Source: Bradyrhizobium macuxiense (lineage in GTDB: Bacteria > Pseudomonadota > Alphaproteobacteria > Rhizobiales > Xanthobacteraceae). From it: a stretch of 64,000 nucleotides of DNA. Shown piece after piece: positions 35,353 to 43,962 of this stretch. Within the stretch, counting starts at the first letter, position 1. Every line of letters starts with the position of its first letter. The stretch spans positions 112,500-176,499 of the forward strand of contig NZ_VITY01000018.1 of the NCBI RefSeq assembly GCF_007993935.1, given 5' to 3'. Under the pieces are notes generated by a model, which worked only from the letters and a program-made list of their open reading frames with translations, was not told the origin of the DNA and made no database searches. The position numbers were made by a program, and so were the translations under genes.

Positions 35353-37068
35353 CTATTGAGCGGAACTCGGGAAGGCCGACAGCAGCCAGTGAGGCTTCGT
35401 CGAGGCATAAGAACTCGCATTCGCCGTGACCGACGGATCCGCGTAGATCACGTTCGGGCCGTCCGCAGCGCTCTTCTGCTGCTGCATCCATTCGGCGGAG
35501 CCGGGCACCGAAGCGGTCGCGGTCGAGCCGGTGAACCGGTCGGCAAACCCGACATCCTTCGCCGGCTGGGCCGACGCATAGCCCCCCTTGTAGCCCTTGG
35601 CCGGGCGGACCGTGGCAGTCGGGCCCGGAACGGCGACGTGCAGCGGCTCGGAGCCGGTTTGCGGCAGGTTCACGCGAAGGGTGGGGAAGGAGTAGCGCGG
35701 CAGGCCGATCGACAGCATGTCGGTGGGCGCGGCGTCGACCGGCGGAGGAGCCTTCAGATATTCGATCAGGGTGCCCATCGCGGCCAGCAGCTGGTAGTCG
35801 GCGAAAACGACGACGCTGCGGGCGGAGGTGAGCGAGACCGATGCGTTGAAGAACTGGTTCTGCGCGTTGAGCAGGTCGATCAGGGAGCGCTGACCAAGCT
35901 CGTATTCCTTCTGGAAGGCCGCGATGGTCTTGCGGTCGGCTTCCAGCTGACGCGTCAGCGCCGCGATGCGCGTTGCCGTAATCGTACGGGCATTCCACGC
36001 CTTGTCGATCGATTCATAGGCGTCACGCTGCAAGCGCGCGTGGCGCATGGTGGCTTCGGTATAGCGCTCGGCCTTCTCCGACCTGTTCCAGGCGTCCTGG
36101 CCGCCGCGGAAGATGTCCCAAGACATCACCACTTTGCCGCTGTAATCCTCGTGGGTCACGGCGGGATTTCCCGGTGCGGTCACGTACGGGAAGGAGTTGT
36201 CATAGTGGGTCGCCCGTCCTTCGAGATAGAACTTGGGGCCGAACGTGCCGTCGGTCGCCTTGAACGCATGTTTGGCGGCGTCGGCGTCGGACTGGGCCGC
36301 CGCAATCGTCGAATTGAACCGCAGCGTGGTCGCCAGCGCTTCGTCGCGGCTGTGCGGCAGTCCGCCGAGCGGGGCAGGGAAGCGGACATTGATCGGCTCG
36401 AGGCCGACAACCTTGCGATACTTCGCCCTGGCGTCATCGAGGCTGCGCTGGAATTCGGCAAGTGCCGCGCGCGCGCTCTCGACACGCTCACGAGCTTGCT
36501 CCAGGTCGCCTTCGCCGGCGCGGCCGCCCGAGAAGCGGGAGTTCACGTTCGCAAAGATCTTTTCGTGGTTGGCGACGTTCTGTTGCGCGAGGCTCACCAG
36601 CCGGATGTAGCGCACGACGTCCATGTAGCCTTCGGCTGCGTCGAGGGCCAGCAGCTCGGTACGTTCCTTGACGCGGGAGGCCGCAGCATTCACGCGCGCG
36701 GTCTGGCGCCAAACGTCATAGATCGAGGAGAAACCGTCCCACAGCAGCTGACGCACAACCACCGATTCCTGGCTGCCATTGCGCCAGGGTCCTGAGCCAA
36801 CCGTCGGTGTCTGCACGGTATTGATAACGCCCGGAGGTTGATCGAATTTTTCCGGTCCATAGCTGGCATCGATGCGCACCTGCGGCAGCAGCGTGCTCTG
36901 CGTCTGTCTCAGCTCGCTTTCCGTCGCGCGCCGATTCGCGGAAGCTTCACCCACGCCGGGGTTCGTCTGCATTGCCTGGCGCAACGCATCGTTAATGGAA
37001 AAAACCTCGGCACGCGCTGACGTTGCCGCCAGGCAGAGGCACGCAATTACCGTGTATGCCGATCTCAT
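35353..37068 (-). CDS. TolC-family outer-membrane channel (LapE-like)
   Basis: A 571-residue outer membrane efflux protein with a signal peptide ending at SARA-E. Two OEP repeats are visible, with SINDALRQAMQTNPGV at the start, the RQLLWDGFSS turn, a second QSDADAAKHAFKA repeat and the FQKEYELGQRSLIDLLNAQNQ motif. About 120 residues beyond the channel (after residue 450) form a low-complexity periplasmic or surface tail with no TolC counterpart. It completes the type I exporter with the two genes downstream. Confidence 0.92.
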   Translation of the reverse strand: MRSAYTVIACLCLAATSARAEVFSINDALRQAMQTNPGVGEASANRRATESELRQTQSTLLPQVRIDASYGPEKFDQPPGVINTVQTPTVGSGPWRNGSQESVVVRQLLWDGFSSIYDVWRQTARVNAAASRVKERTELLALDAAEGYMDVVRYIRLVSLAQQNVANHEKIFANVNSRFSGGRAGEGDLEQARERVESARAALAEFQRSLDDARAKYRKVVGLEPINVRFPAPLGGLPHSRDEALATTLRFNSTIAAAQSDADAAKHAFKATDGTFGPKFYLEGRATHYDNSFPYVTAPGNPAVTHEDYSGKVVMSWDIFRGGQDAWNRSEKAERYTEATMRHARLQRDAYESIDKAWNARTITATRIAALTRQLEADRKTIAAFQKEYELGQRSLIDLLNAQNQFFNASVSLTSARSVVVFADYQLLAAMGTLIEYLKAPPPVDAAPTDMLSIGLPRYSFPTLRVNLPQTGSEPLHVAVPGPTATVRPAKGYKGGYASAQPAKDVGFADRFTGSTATASVPGSAEWMQQQKSAADGPNVIYADPSVTANASSYASTKPHWLLSAFPSSAQ

Positions 37069-37339
37069 TATCCCCGCCCCTACTCACAAATAATATTACG
37101 TAGAATCTGGCGAAGGCTAACAGCGGACGGTTCCGCAACCTATGACATTTCCGCCACACAGCGGCTCTAAGTGGGCTCGATGGATCGTGCGCTGGCGGAC
37201 AAAGAAATTGAGATTTTTATTAAAATTCAATGTTTTGACTGGTGTTCCGTGACCGTTGGAGCTGGTGCCCGCCGGCAACACCGGCGATCGGAACCGGAGA
37301 GGTCAGTTAAGGTCGTGTTAACGCGCGGCGAGCAGCCGC

Positions 37340-37795
37340 CTACTGCTCACGGCAGGTCGCCAGGTAGGTTGCAACCAAGGGCGTCGCCTTGGCGTCCGGC
37401 GAGGGGGCGGCCAATTGGCTGGTCAGCTTGTAGAGCGACTTGCTGGCAAAATAGAACCGGAAGATCTCGGCTGTGGACTCGTCCACGCGGGTCGCAAAGA
37501 CCGACGCAGCCGTGCGGTGGGCGGCCGCAAAGACATAGGTGGTGAGCTTGGCTCCTTTGCCTTCCGTCGCCACAGAGGTCCCCCAGGTGACCGAGAAGGT
37601 TTCGCCATCGATCACCACCGATGGCCGGATCGTATCCAGATCGTCGTCGATCCACTGAACGTCGCCGGCCTTGCCCGAGGGCCCAGCCTCGACCCGCTTG
37701 CCTCGCGGCGTGTCACAGGTGAACCTTGAAGGCTGAGCTATCGCTGCGCTTGTCGTCGCCAGCAACAACAAGACGCAGCCGACCGACCTCCACAT
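37340..37795 (-). CDS. Secreted protein of unknown function
   Basis: A 151-residue protein with a signal peptide (CVLLLLATTSAAIAQ) and a beta-rich mature domain with two cysteines (RFTCDTP and LATCREQ) that may pair. GAGGGGA precedes the ATG. It contains VVIDGETFSVTWG in the centre. No family recognised. Confidence 0.72.
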   Translation of the reverse strand: MWRSVGCVLLLLATTSAAIAQPSRFTCDTPRGKRVEAGPSGKAGDVQWIDDDLDTIRPSVVIDGETFSVTWGTSVATEGKGAKLTTYVFAAAHRTAASVFATRVDESTAEIFRFYFASKSLYKLTSQLAAPSPDAKATPLVATYLATCREQ

Positions 37796-37939
37796 TGGTT
37801 TTCCCCTCTGCAGTTGCGTTGGTTGGAATCATACTGGTGGCTCGGCCCGGCCCGCGCAACTCGGTGATGTACGGACATGGCCGGGTAGGCTGCGCGCCCG
37901 TTTCCAGGTGATCGCGATGGGACGTCGGAAGACGAGCCG

Positions 37940-38476
37940 TCACTCCGGCGCGATCGGATGCGCCGGACGCTCGATCGATGGCCTGAGGTTGTCGAGCTCG
38001 ACGAACACGTCAGCGTGCCGGCGCAGCTCATCGGCGATCATCGGAGGCTTCGTTCGAATGCTGGACACGACGGTGACGCGCACGCCCATCCGCCTGACGG
38101 CTTCGACAACGGCGCGCAAGTCGCCATCGCCCGAGAACAGGAACGCATGGTCGATGCGGTGCGCGATTTCCAAGGCGTCGACCGCGAGCTCGATACCGAT
38201 GCTGCGCTTCATGCGCCGCCGTCCATCGCCGTCGTCGTGCTGTTTGGCGGCCTTTCTCCTGACCGCATACCCGTTGTAATCGAGCCAATCCACCAGCGGC
38301 CGGAGGCTGCTGAACTCGTCGTCGTCCCTCACCACCGTGTAGAAATATGCACGGACGATTTGCCCATGTTTACCGAACTCCGCGAGCAGTCGCCGGAAGT
38401 CGACCTCGAAACCGAGACTCTTGACGGTGGTGTGCAGATTCGCACCGTCGATGAAGAGTGCAATACGATCGGTCAT
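37940..38476 (-). CDS. NYN-domain (LabA/DUF88-like) protein, putative ribonuclease
   Basis: A 178-residue cytoplasmic protein of the NYN/PIN-like superfamily, usually metal-dependent RNases. The signature acids are in ALFIDGANLH (start), the DDDEFSSLRPLV stretch, and FLFSGDGDLRAVVEAVRRMG with VTVVSS, which is the core NYN layout. The ATG at 38476 is preferred over an upstream in-frame ATG because GGGGA precedes it and the domain begins immediately. Single gene, target unknown. Confidence 0.88.
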   Translation of the reverse strand: MTDRIALFIDGANLHTTVKSLGFEVDFRRLLAEFGKHGQIVRAYFYTVVRDDDEFSSLRPLVDWLDYNGYAVRRKAAKQHDDGDGRRRMKRSIGIELAVDALEIAHRIDHAFLFSGDGDLRAVVEAVRRMGVRVTVVSSIRTKPPMIADELRRHADVFVELDNLRPSIERPAHPIAPE

Positions 38477-39127
38477 CTCAAGTCCCCATGAGCCCCGGAT
38501 CAGTTGCTGTACGCTTTGGTTCTGAAATTCCTCGAGCGCCGGGTGGGGGAGCGCCCTCATTGAAATGGCTAATCCTAGAACATGGAACCCGCAGGGAAGA
38601 AGCGGAAAGTTTCAACATCGCCGATGCGCTTCTCTCATCCGGCAGTTGCTGATCCGATAGCGGGCCGGAGCGACGCGGGCCGATTTTCATAGCGGGGCCA
38701 ACCTGATCGTGCGCGTATTGATAAGGCGCCGGTCGAGCGACCGGACCGAACCTCGCCTTGCGGCCCTAGCGGTCGTAGCCGCGCAAGAATGCTGCCATCC
38801 GCGCGCCGGCGATGCCTGCGTCGTCGGGGCGCGTGCCGGCATCAGGCAATGGTGCGGCGCAATCGCACTGACGAGCAGCCGCCCGCAAGGTGATCATTGC
38901 GCCGCCAACGAAACTACATCTAAAATGATTGCAATGTACCGACGCTGTTTCGCGCCGATGCGGTATTTCGAGATACCACTTTTTTGCAGATACGATTTTT
39001 TATCGATACGAGTTTCGGATCGCTCGGTTTGGAGCACCATCAACAGCAGCAGGCGCCAGCGGCGCAGGCATCACGCTGCGCGCGCGGCTCGACCGGCGCG
39101 GAGGCGGCTCGCACTGGCAGGCTTGCA
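38477..39127. other. Intergenic region of 650 bases, no gene supported
   Basis: The stretch carries promoters for flanking divergent genes. The part near 38930-39020 is AT-richer than its surroundings (ATCTAAAATGATTGCAATG, TACGATTTTTTATCGATACG) and could be a promoter or a horizontally acquired edge. The short open frames in it read as noise. Confidence 0.35.
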
Positions 39128-39724
39128 GTGACCGACGCGCAAGCGAGAGCTGCGGTCGAGGAGCGGCGCGGCGAGACGTGGCGAAAGCGCGCCAGACGCC
39201 TGGCCGTTCTCTCGCTCTGCATTCTGCTGTCCTGTTGCGGTGCGGCTCGCCAGGCTGTCGAAGGGGAGGCGGATCCGGCGACGGCGAGCGCAACGGAGCC
39301 GACGCCGGACACGGCAACCGCGCCCGCAGCGGCCAAGGTTGCGGAAACCGTCAACCTCAACGGCGCGCTCGCGGAATGCCGCAGCGCGTTTCCGGATCAG
39401 ATCGCACAGGCGGTGGCGCGGACATCATGCGTGATCAAGGCGACCGATCTTGTCCGGCCGCTGCTGCCGTTTCCTGAACTGCTCGATCGGGAGAACGCGC
39501 TGCGCAAGGCGCTGGCCGAGCAGGTGCAAGCAAGGACAATGTCCCTGCTCGAGCGAAACGTCCAGATCCAGAAGCTCCATGCGCAACTGCTCGACGAAGA
39601 GCACAGCAGGCTGCCGCCGGCGCCGGCCGACGCGAGCAAGCCGCCGGCGGCGGTCACGCAATGGCGACAATCCAACCCGGAGGGGTGTGGCCGGCTCGGA
39701 GGCGATTCGGGGAGCTGTTATTGA
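39128..39724 (+). CDS. Putative lipoprotein of unknown function
   Basis: A 198-residue protein with basic N-terminus, a hydrophobic stretch LAVLSLCILLSCCGAARQ that reads as a lipobox, an alanine-threonine-proline-rich linker and a helical domain with two cysteines (ALAECRSAF, RTSCVIK) followed by a likely coiled coil (NVQIQKLHAQLLDEE). A GTG at 39128 with GGCAGG upstream is the chosen start; the frame stays open further upstream, so the start is uncertain. A second, broken copy of part of this gene lies at 42355-42546. Confidence 0.6.
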   Translation: MTDAQARAAVEERRGETWRKRARRLAVLSLCILLSCCGAARQAVEGEADPATASATEPTPDTATAPAAAKVAETVNLNGALAECRSAFPDQIAQAVARTSCVIKATDLVRPLLPFPELLDRENALRKALAEQVQARTMSLLERNVQIQKLHAQLLDEEHSRLPPAPADASKPPAAVTQWRQSNPEGCGRLGGDSGSCY

Positions 39725-40183
39725 GCGAAAGGCTGTGTCCGGCCTCTTTCCGCGAAGTGGCTCGCTAACCTTGTGCGTCCGAAGGGAACCTGGGCGGTCC
39801 GTGCCGATCCTTTCACAGGACGATGAGCCGTGGCAGATAGTGGATGCTTTGTCGGGATCGACGTCGCGAAGCTGAAAAACACAGCGCGATCGCCGAAACT
39901 GGCTCGGAAGGAGAGCTTCGCTCTTTCCGAAAGTCGACGCTTTGGTGACTTGCATGCGCCGGTCCGCTGAACGGATCGCGAGCCGGTTTACCCGTGTGCA
40001 TTTCTATTGCGAAGCGAGCTTATCCCGCAAGGCCGCGGATTGCATCGCGTGCCGGTCTCTCAAGAATACTTTCATATTCGTCCCATGATCCACGGGTTGT
40101 CCCAAGCGATGAGCACTGCAATGGTCAGTAGGGCGATGACATGGAGGAGGAATTCAGTTCTCGTGACGTTGAACATCATTCAC
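39725..40183. other. Gene-poor stretch with an IS110 remnant
   Basis: About 460 bases between the lipoprotein gene and the end of the coiled-coil gene. Apart from the transposase remnant near 39830 nothing coding is supported. Confidence 0.5.
39830..39950 (+). pseudogene. N-terminal fragment of an IS110-family transposase
   Basis: The first frame gives CFVGIDVAKLKNTA, the hallmark N-terminus of the DEDD transposase of IS110 elements. After a two-base shift the next frame gives IAETGSEGELRSFRK, which continues the family pattern. The rest of the transposase is absent. It is a dead remnant with at least one frameshift. Confidence 0.7.
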
Positions 40184-41764
40184 CTAATGCAACGCGACAG
40201 ATCGATCCTTTGCCTGCTGGACGCCGCCGGCAAGCGCCTTCGCATATAGCTCGCGCGCCTTCGTCACGTCACCGCGCGTTCCGTAGGTCTTCCACGCGGA
40301 AAGAACGAGGGGATCATATGTCTCCGCGAGCATGAAGCTCGCCTGTGCGCTACCCGTCTCGGCAGCGAGTTCGAGCACGATCCGCGCTGCGCCAATATCT
40401 CCTTGGCCGAGCAGGGCGGTGGCGCGTGCCAGCAACCTGGCCGCCTCGGGACCGCCTTGCGCCTCAGCGACCGCTGGCTGCTCTGTCGCGGCCGCCTCCG
40501 CAGCTTCAGTCAGCGTGGATTCGCGGCCCGGTGCCGGCGCATCGGCCCGGTCGCGCTCCTTCTTCAGAGACTGTCGCAGCTCTGCCGTCGCGCTCTTGGC
40601 GGCCTTCTTCACCCGCATCGCTTCGCCGGCCTTGCTTGACAGCGCCAGCTGGGTCTCGAGGTCTCGCCGAGCCCTCGCAAGCGTGCCAGTCAGCGCCTCG
40701 GCCCTGTCGTGCTCCGTCTTCAAGGACTGTTGCAGCTCGGCCATGGCGCTCTCGGCTGCCTTCTTTGCCTGCACAGTCTCGTTACCTGCCTTGCTTGACA
40801 GTGCCAGTTGGGTCTCGAGGTCGCGTCGCGCTCTCGCAAGCTCGCCGGTCAGCGTCTCGGCCCTGTCGTGTTCCTTCTGCAGAGACTGTCGCAGGTCCAA
40901 CATCCCGCTCTCGGCGGCCTGACTGAGCTGCGTCGCCTGATCGCGCGCTCTGTTCGCCTGCGCTACCTGCATCTCAATGATCTGCTGCGCCTTCGCCAGT
41001 TCACTTGCTAGAGCCTCTGCGCGGTGCCGCTCCTTTTCAGAAGATTGTTGCGCTTCCGGCTGCATTGCCCCCACACCTTGCTTGCCTTGCGCAATATCCC
41101 GCGGTGCCTGTGAGATCGCCCGGTCGGCCTGCTGATGAAGGGCCGGATCCCGCGCCGATGAACCGGCCTTTTGCTTGTCTTGGCTTGGGACCAGCGTCTC
41201 TTGCTTGACGGCCTCCACATGTGCTGTGCTAGGCCTGACGTTATCCTGCTCACCAATGTATCGCGTCACGTAGGCGACGACCTCGGCGTGGAAATACCAG
41301 CCGATGAACGGCGCCCCGACCATCACTGCGGCAATCGAGGAGATGGCAAACCAGCGCCGCGCTGTCGGTCCGCGCGCCTGTTTGCTCTGCGGGGCCTGCG
41401 CTTCAACCCGGACGCCAGCGACAGGGTCCGCGTTCGCAACCAGACGAGTTAATTCCCTCACCCTCGCACGTTCGGCTAGGCCCGAGGGAAAGCAAAAGGT
41501 GCGGGGCCCTGGCGATGCCGGGGAGGCGATCGATCCAGTTACCTTTGGCGGGATAAGTTCATCTTGCAGAATAAATTCGTCACCTTCCTCTGGAAGATGC
41601 ATTGTTTGCAAATGCGTCGGCCTGATCTCGCTTGGCTCGCCATTTTTCCGAACCCACCCACGCCCCTCAGCCGACCACTGAGCAGATTCGAAGCTTGCGC
41701 TTACGTCATCCTCAAGAATGACGAATGTCCCATCCTTTGGAGCGGTGTCGATCGCGCGGCGCAT
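40184..41764 (-). CDS. Coiled-coil membrane protein with a Sel1-like C-terminus
   Basis: A 526-residue protein. An N-terminal domain of about 70 residues (AIDTAPKDGTFVILEDD) is followed by one transmembrane helix at about residues 141-163, a long coiled coil (about 235-410) and a C-terminal helical repeat region (RATALLGQGDIGAARIVLELAAETGSAQA then KARELYAKALAGGV), which resembles Sel1/TPR units. The coiled coil contains three to four related segments of about 55 residues, each with DRAExLTGxLARARRDLETQLALSSKAG, so it grew by internal duplication. The ATG at 41764 follows AGGCG. Function unknown; membrane-anchored scaffold is a guess. Confidence 0.75.
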   Translation of the reverse strand: MRRAIDTAPKDGTFVILEDDVSASFESAQWSAEGRGWVRKNGEPSEIRPTHLQTMHLPEEGDEFILQDELIPPKVTGSIASPASPGPRTFCFPSGLAERARVRELTRLVANADPVAGVRVEAQAPQSKQARGPTARRWFAISSIAAVMVGAPFIGWYFHAEVVAYVTRYIGEQDNVRPSTAHVEAVKQETLVPSQDKQKAGSSARDPALHQQADRAISQAPRDIAQGKQGVGAMQPEAQQSSEKERHRAEALASELAKAQQIIEMQVAQANRARDQATQLSQAAESGMLDLRQSLQKEHDRAETLTGELARARRDLETQLALSSKAGNETVQAKKAAESAMAELQQSLKTEHDRAEALTGTLARARRDLETQLALSSKAGEAMRVKKAAKSATAELRQSLKKERDRADAPAPGRESTLTEAAEAAATEQPAVAEAQGGPEAARLLARATALLGQGDIGAARIVLELAAETGSAQASFMLAETYDPLVLSAWKTYGTRGDVTKARELYAKALAGGVQQAKDRSVALH

Positions 41765-42016
41765 GTAAAAGACGCCTATTCGAAGCGGTTACACAGTTTT
41801 TTAGAAGGACTTAGCCAATGCGCGGATTCTACTCCACCCCAAGAAAGGCCTCAAGTCATTTGGGTCTTTGGCGGTAGTCCGACCGCAGCGCAGCGGGCGG
41901 CAACCTACTAGGCTGCGCGCGCCACGGCTGCAGGCCGAACTCGTCAGCCGGTTTCGGGCTAAAGGAGTCAAATTCGTATTTTTGCGGATCAATGTTAACT
42001 CCCGTGCCAGAACGGA

Positions 42017-42253
42017 TCACCGCTTATGCGCGCGGACGCCTTGTGACTGCGCCAGAGCTCTTTCGGCCTCGGTTATCGCCGCGTCAGTTGAGCGGAGCCA
42101 ACCGTTGTCACCGCTGGCGCTGGTGCAGACCAACCAGGTATTCCCTGTGCAATTGGTGATCCGAATACCAGCGTAGCGCCGGCTCCGAGCTCTCGAACAC
42201 GTGAGGTGAGCCACCGCGAGCGCCGGAAACCAGGCGGCCTGCTGGATCCGCAC
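42017..42253 (-). CDS. Possible small hypothetical protein
   Basis: A 78-residue open frame whose C-terminal half (RITNCTGNTWLVCTSASGDNGWLRSTDAAITEAERALAQ in short pieces) has protein-like composition with two cysteines and no low-complexity bias. The N-terminal half reads less well and the start is unclear. It could be the end of a degraded gene. No family recognised. Confidence 0.3.
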   Translation of the reverse strand: MRIQQAAWFPALAVAHLTCSRARSRRYAGIRITNCTGNTWLVCTSASGDNGWLRSTDAAITEAERALAQSQGVRAHKR

Positions 42254-42354
42254 CTCATGGCCAAAGGCGCGTTTGAGCTAGGCTCTCGTAGGGGAGATCT
42301 GTTAGCCGCACCGCACTGTCTGCTGATTCTGGTTCAAAGGGAAATGCCTATCCT

Positions 42355-42546
42355 GATCAGATCACGCAAGCGGTGGCGCGAACGGCCTGCGTCATCAAGG
42401 AACTGGTATGGCCGCTGTTGCCGTTTCCGGGCTGCCCGATCGGGAGAACGCCCTGCGCAGGCATTGGCAGAGCAGGTTCAAGCAAGAGCGATGTCCCTCC
42501 TCGCGCGAAACATCCAGATGCAGAAGCTTCATTCGCAGCTGCTCGT
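42355..42546 (+). pseudogene. Broken partial duplicate of the lipoprotein gene at 39128-39724
   Basis: The stretch follows 39397-39595 closely: GATCAGATCxCxCAxGCGGTGGCGCG, then the CTGxTGCCGTTTCC block, GATCGGGAGAACGC, and CAGAAGCTxCAT near the end. Single-base differences and frameshifts break the frame, and the N-terminal signal part is missing. This is a decayed duplication from about 3 kb away. Confidence 0.75.
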
Positions 42547-42852
42547 GGTCACCTGACGTCGCTTACCCGTCTCCCGCTCGATTTCGCGCTTTGGACGCCG
42601 TCACCGTATTCGCACGGAGCGGTTAGGCTCAAATGTCGCGAAATGCCGAAATGCCTATAATTTAAGAGGTTTCGTGCGCATGACTTTGGAGCGGGATACC
42701 CGAAGAGGGCGCCAGCCGCTACGCCGGTAGGGTTAATAAACGATTACCAAGTGACAGCTTTCTCGCGACGCATTATAAGAAATTCCTAGTTGGCCTTGGA
42801 TTTTGCCCTGCCAACACATTGCGCAAATTTCATGTAAAAGGGATATTTTCCT

Positions 42853-43074
42853 ATGCTGAAGCTCTACATCCAGACCACCGAAGCCTTCAAGCGTCTCGCC
42901 TCGGACAAGGACGGCGTTGTGTCGTTCGAGTACGTGATCGTCGCCGCCTGCATCGTCGCCGCGGTTTCCGCCGCGTTTGGTGCCGCCAATACCTCCGGCA
43001 TTTCGTCCGTGCTGAAGACGGCGATCACCAACATCGGCAGCGCCGTCAGCTCCGCAGTCACTCCGGCCGCGTAA
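42853..43074 (+). CDS. flp1: Flp-type pilin 1
   Basis: A 73-residue class IVb prepilin, the major subunit type of Flp/Tad pili. The leader ends at DKDG and the mature part starts VVSFEYVIVAA, with the essential glutamate at +5 followed by tyrosine and a hydrophobic helix. It is followed by a short, serine/threonine-rich tail ending in TPAA. The ribosome site AAGGGAT lies about 12 bases upstream. A near-identical pilin follows 90 bases downstream. Confidence 0.9.
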   Translation: MLKLYIQTTEAFKRLASDKDGVVSFEYVIVAACIVAAVSAAFGAANTSGISSVLKTAITNIGSAVSSAVTPAA

Positions 43075-43087
43075 TTCCAGGTTGGGC

Positions 43088-43115
43088 GCTGTTGGCAGGT
43101 TGTTCTGCCAACAGC
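43088..43115 (+). promoter_or_regulatory. Hairpin between the two pilin genes
   Basis: A perfect 11-bp stem (GCTGTTGGCAG, loop GTTGTT, CTGCCAACAGC) begins 13 bases after the flp1 stop and has no T run. It could stabilise the 3' end of the flp1 message or attenuate transcription into the downstream genes. Confidence 0.6.
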
Positions 43116-43163
43116 TGTCAACTAGCGGGATTGATGTGTGCAGGCTTGAGAGGAGTGTCTTCT

Positions 43164-43385
43164 ATGCTGCAGTCTTACATCAAGATCACGGAACGGTTGA
43201 AGCAACTGTGCACGGACCAGGGCGGCGTTGTGTCGTTCGAGTACGTCATCGTCGCGGCTTGTATCGTCGCCGCCGTTTCTGCGGCGTTCGGCGCGGCCAA
43301 CACTGCCGGGATCACTTCGGTGCTGAATACGGCCATCACCAACATCGGCACCGCCGTCAGCACCGCGGTTACGCCTGCCGCCTAA
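43164..43385 (+). CDS. flp2: Flp-type pilin 2
   Basis: A 73-residue prepilin nearly identical to pilin 1 from the cleavage site onward (GVVSFEYVIVAACIVAAVSAAFGAAN in both, in short pieces), with a different leader (LQSYIKITERLKQLCTDQG). AGGAG lies 8 bases before the ATG. A GC-rich inverted stretch (GGGGGG then CCCCC) between it and the prepilin peptidase gene may act as a partial attenuator. Confidence 0.9.
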   Translation: MLQSYIKITERLKQLCTDQGGVVSFEYVIVAACIVAAVSAAFGAANTAGITSVLNTAITNIGTAVSTAVTPAA

Positions 43386-43454
43386 GTCTAGAGGCGGCTC
43401 TACGGAGGGGGGCATTATTTCGTGTCCCCCGCCTTCTTCTGAGGCGATTTTTTC

Positions 43455-43961
43455 ATGAATTGGATTGCGTCCACGACCTCGTGTCTGGAAATCGTATTGT
43501 TGTTCTATGTCGCAACGATCGATATCGCGACACGGCTGATCCGAAACGAAATTTGTCTGGCTCTGGCATTCCTTGGGATCGTCAGTCAATTGGCCAGTCC
43601 GATGCAGATCGGCCAGTCGCTGATCGTCGCCGCAATTCTGTTTCTGGTGCTCTTCGTGATCTATCAGCGGGGAGCGATCGGCGGCGGCGATGTCAAGTTG
43701 CTGGTTGCCCTTGCGATCGGTCTTCCGCTGACCGGTGTGATCGAGTTGCTGACGGCGACTGCATTGGCCGGCGGCGTTCTGGCCGCGTTGCACCTGATCA
43801 TGCGCCGCCTCCCAACTCCGCGTCTGGCGCCCGGCGGGTCGTCACTTGTGCGCCGGGTCTATGCAGTCGAGCGCTGGCGGCATTTACGACATGCGCCGCT
43901 GCCTTACGGGGTCGCCATCGCATGCGGCGGTATCTGGATCATTTTGAGCAAAGGATTTTGA
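43455..43961 (+). CDS. cpaA: Prepilin peptidase (CpaA/TadV)
   Basis: A 168-residue inner-membrane aspartic protease that removes the Flp prepilin leader. The two catalytic aspartates are Asp23 (YVATIDIATRLIRN) and Asp79 (GGGDVKLL). It is the short form without the N-methyltransferase domain of PilD-type enzymes. GGCGATTTTTTC precedes the ATG. Followed by cpaB after one base. Confidence 0.9.
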   Translation: MNWIASTTSCLEIVLLFYVATIDIATRLIRNEICLALAFLGIVSQLASPMQIGQSLIVAAILFLVLFVIYQRGAIGGGDVKLLVALAIGLPLTGVIELLTATALAGGVLAALHLIMRRLPTPRLAPGGSSLVRRVYAVERWRHLRHAPLPYGVAIACGGIWIILSKGF

Positions 43962-43962
43962 C

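Larger units (their letters stand above)
41765..42852. other. Long region with eroded sequences upstream of the pilus locus
   Basis: About 1.1 kb holding a low-confidence minus-strand open frame (42017-42253), a broken lipoprotein copy (42355-42546) and an AT-rich leader (about 42640-42850) that must contain the pilin promoter. No intact gene is strongly supported. Confidence 0.5.

Noticed and set aside
38750..38920. Minus-strand protein-like ending (AGARMAAFLRGYDR) in the gap before the lipoprotein gene
   Set aside because: Too short to assign and without an upstream frame of matching type; recorded only as a possible remnant.
42780..42850. Sigma-54-type promoter before the first pilin (TTGG with TTTTGC)
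   Set aside because: The GG-to-GC spacing is 11 instead of 10 bases, so the site does not fit the strict consensus.
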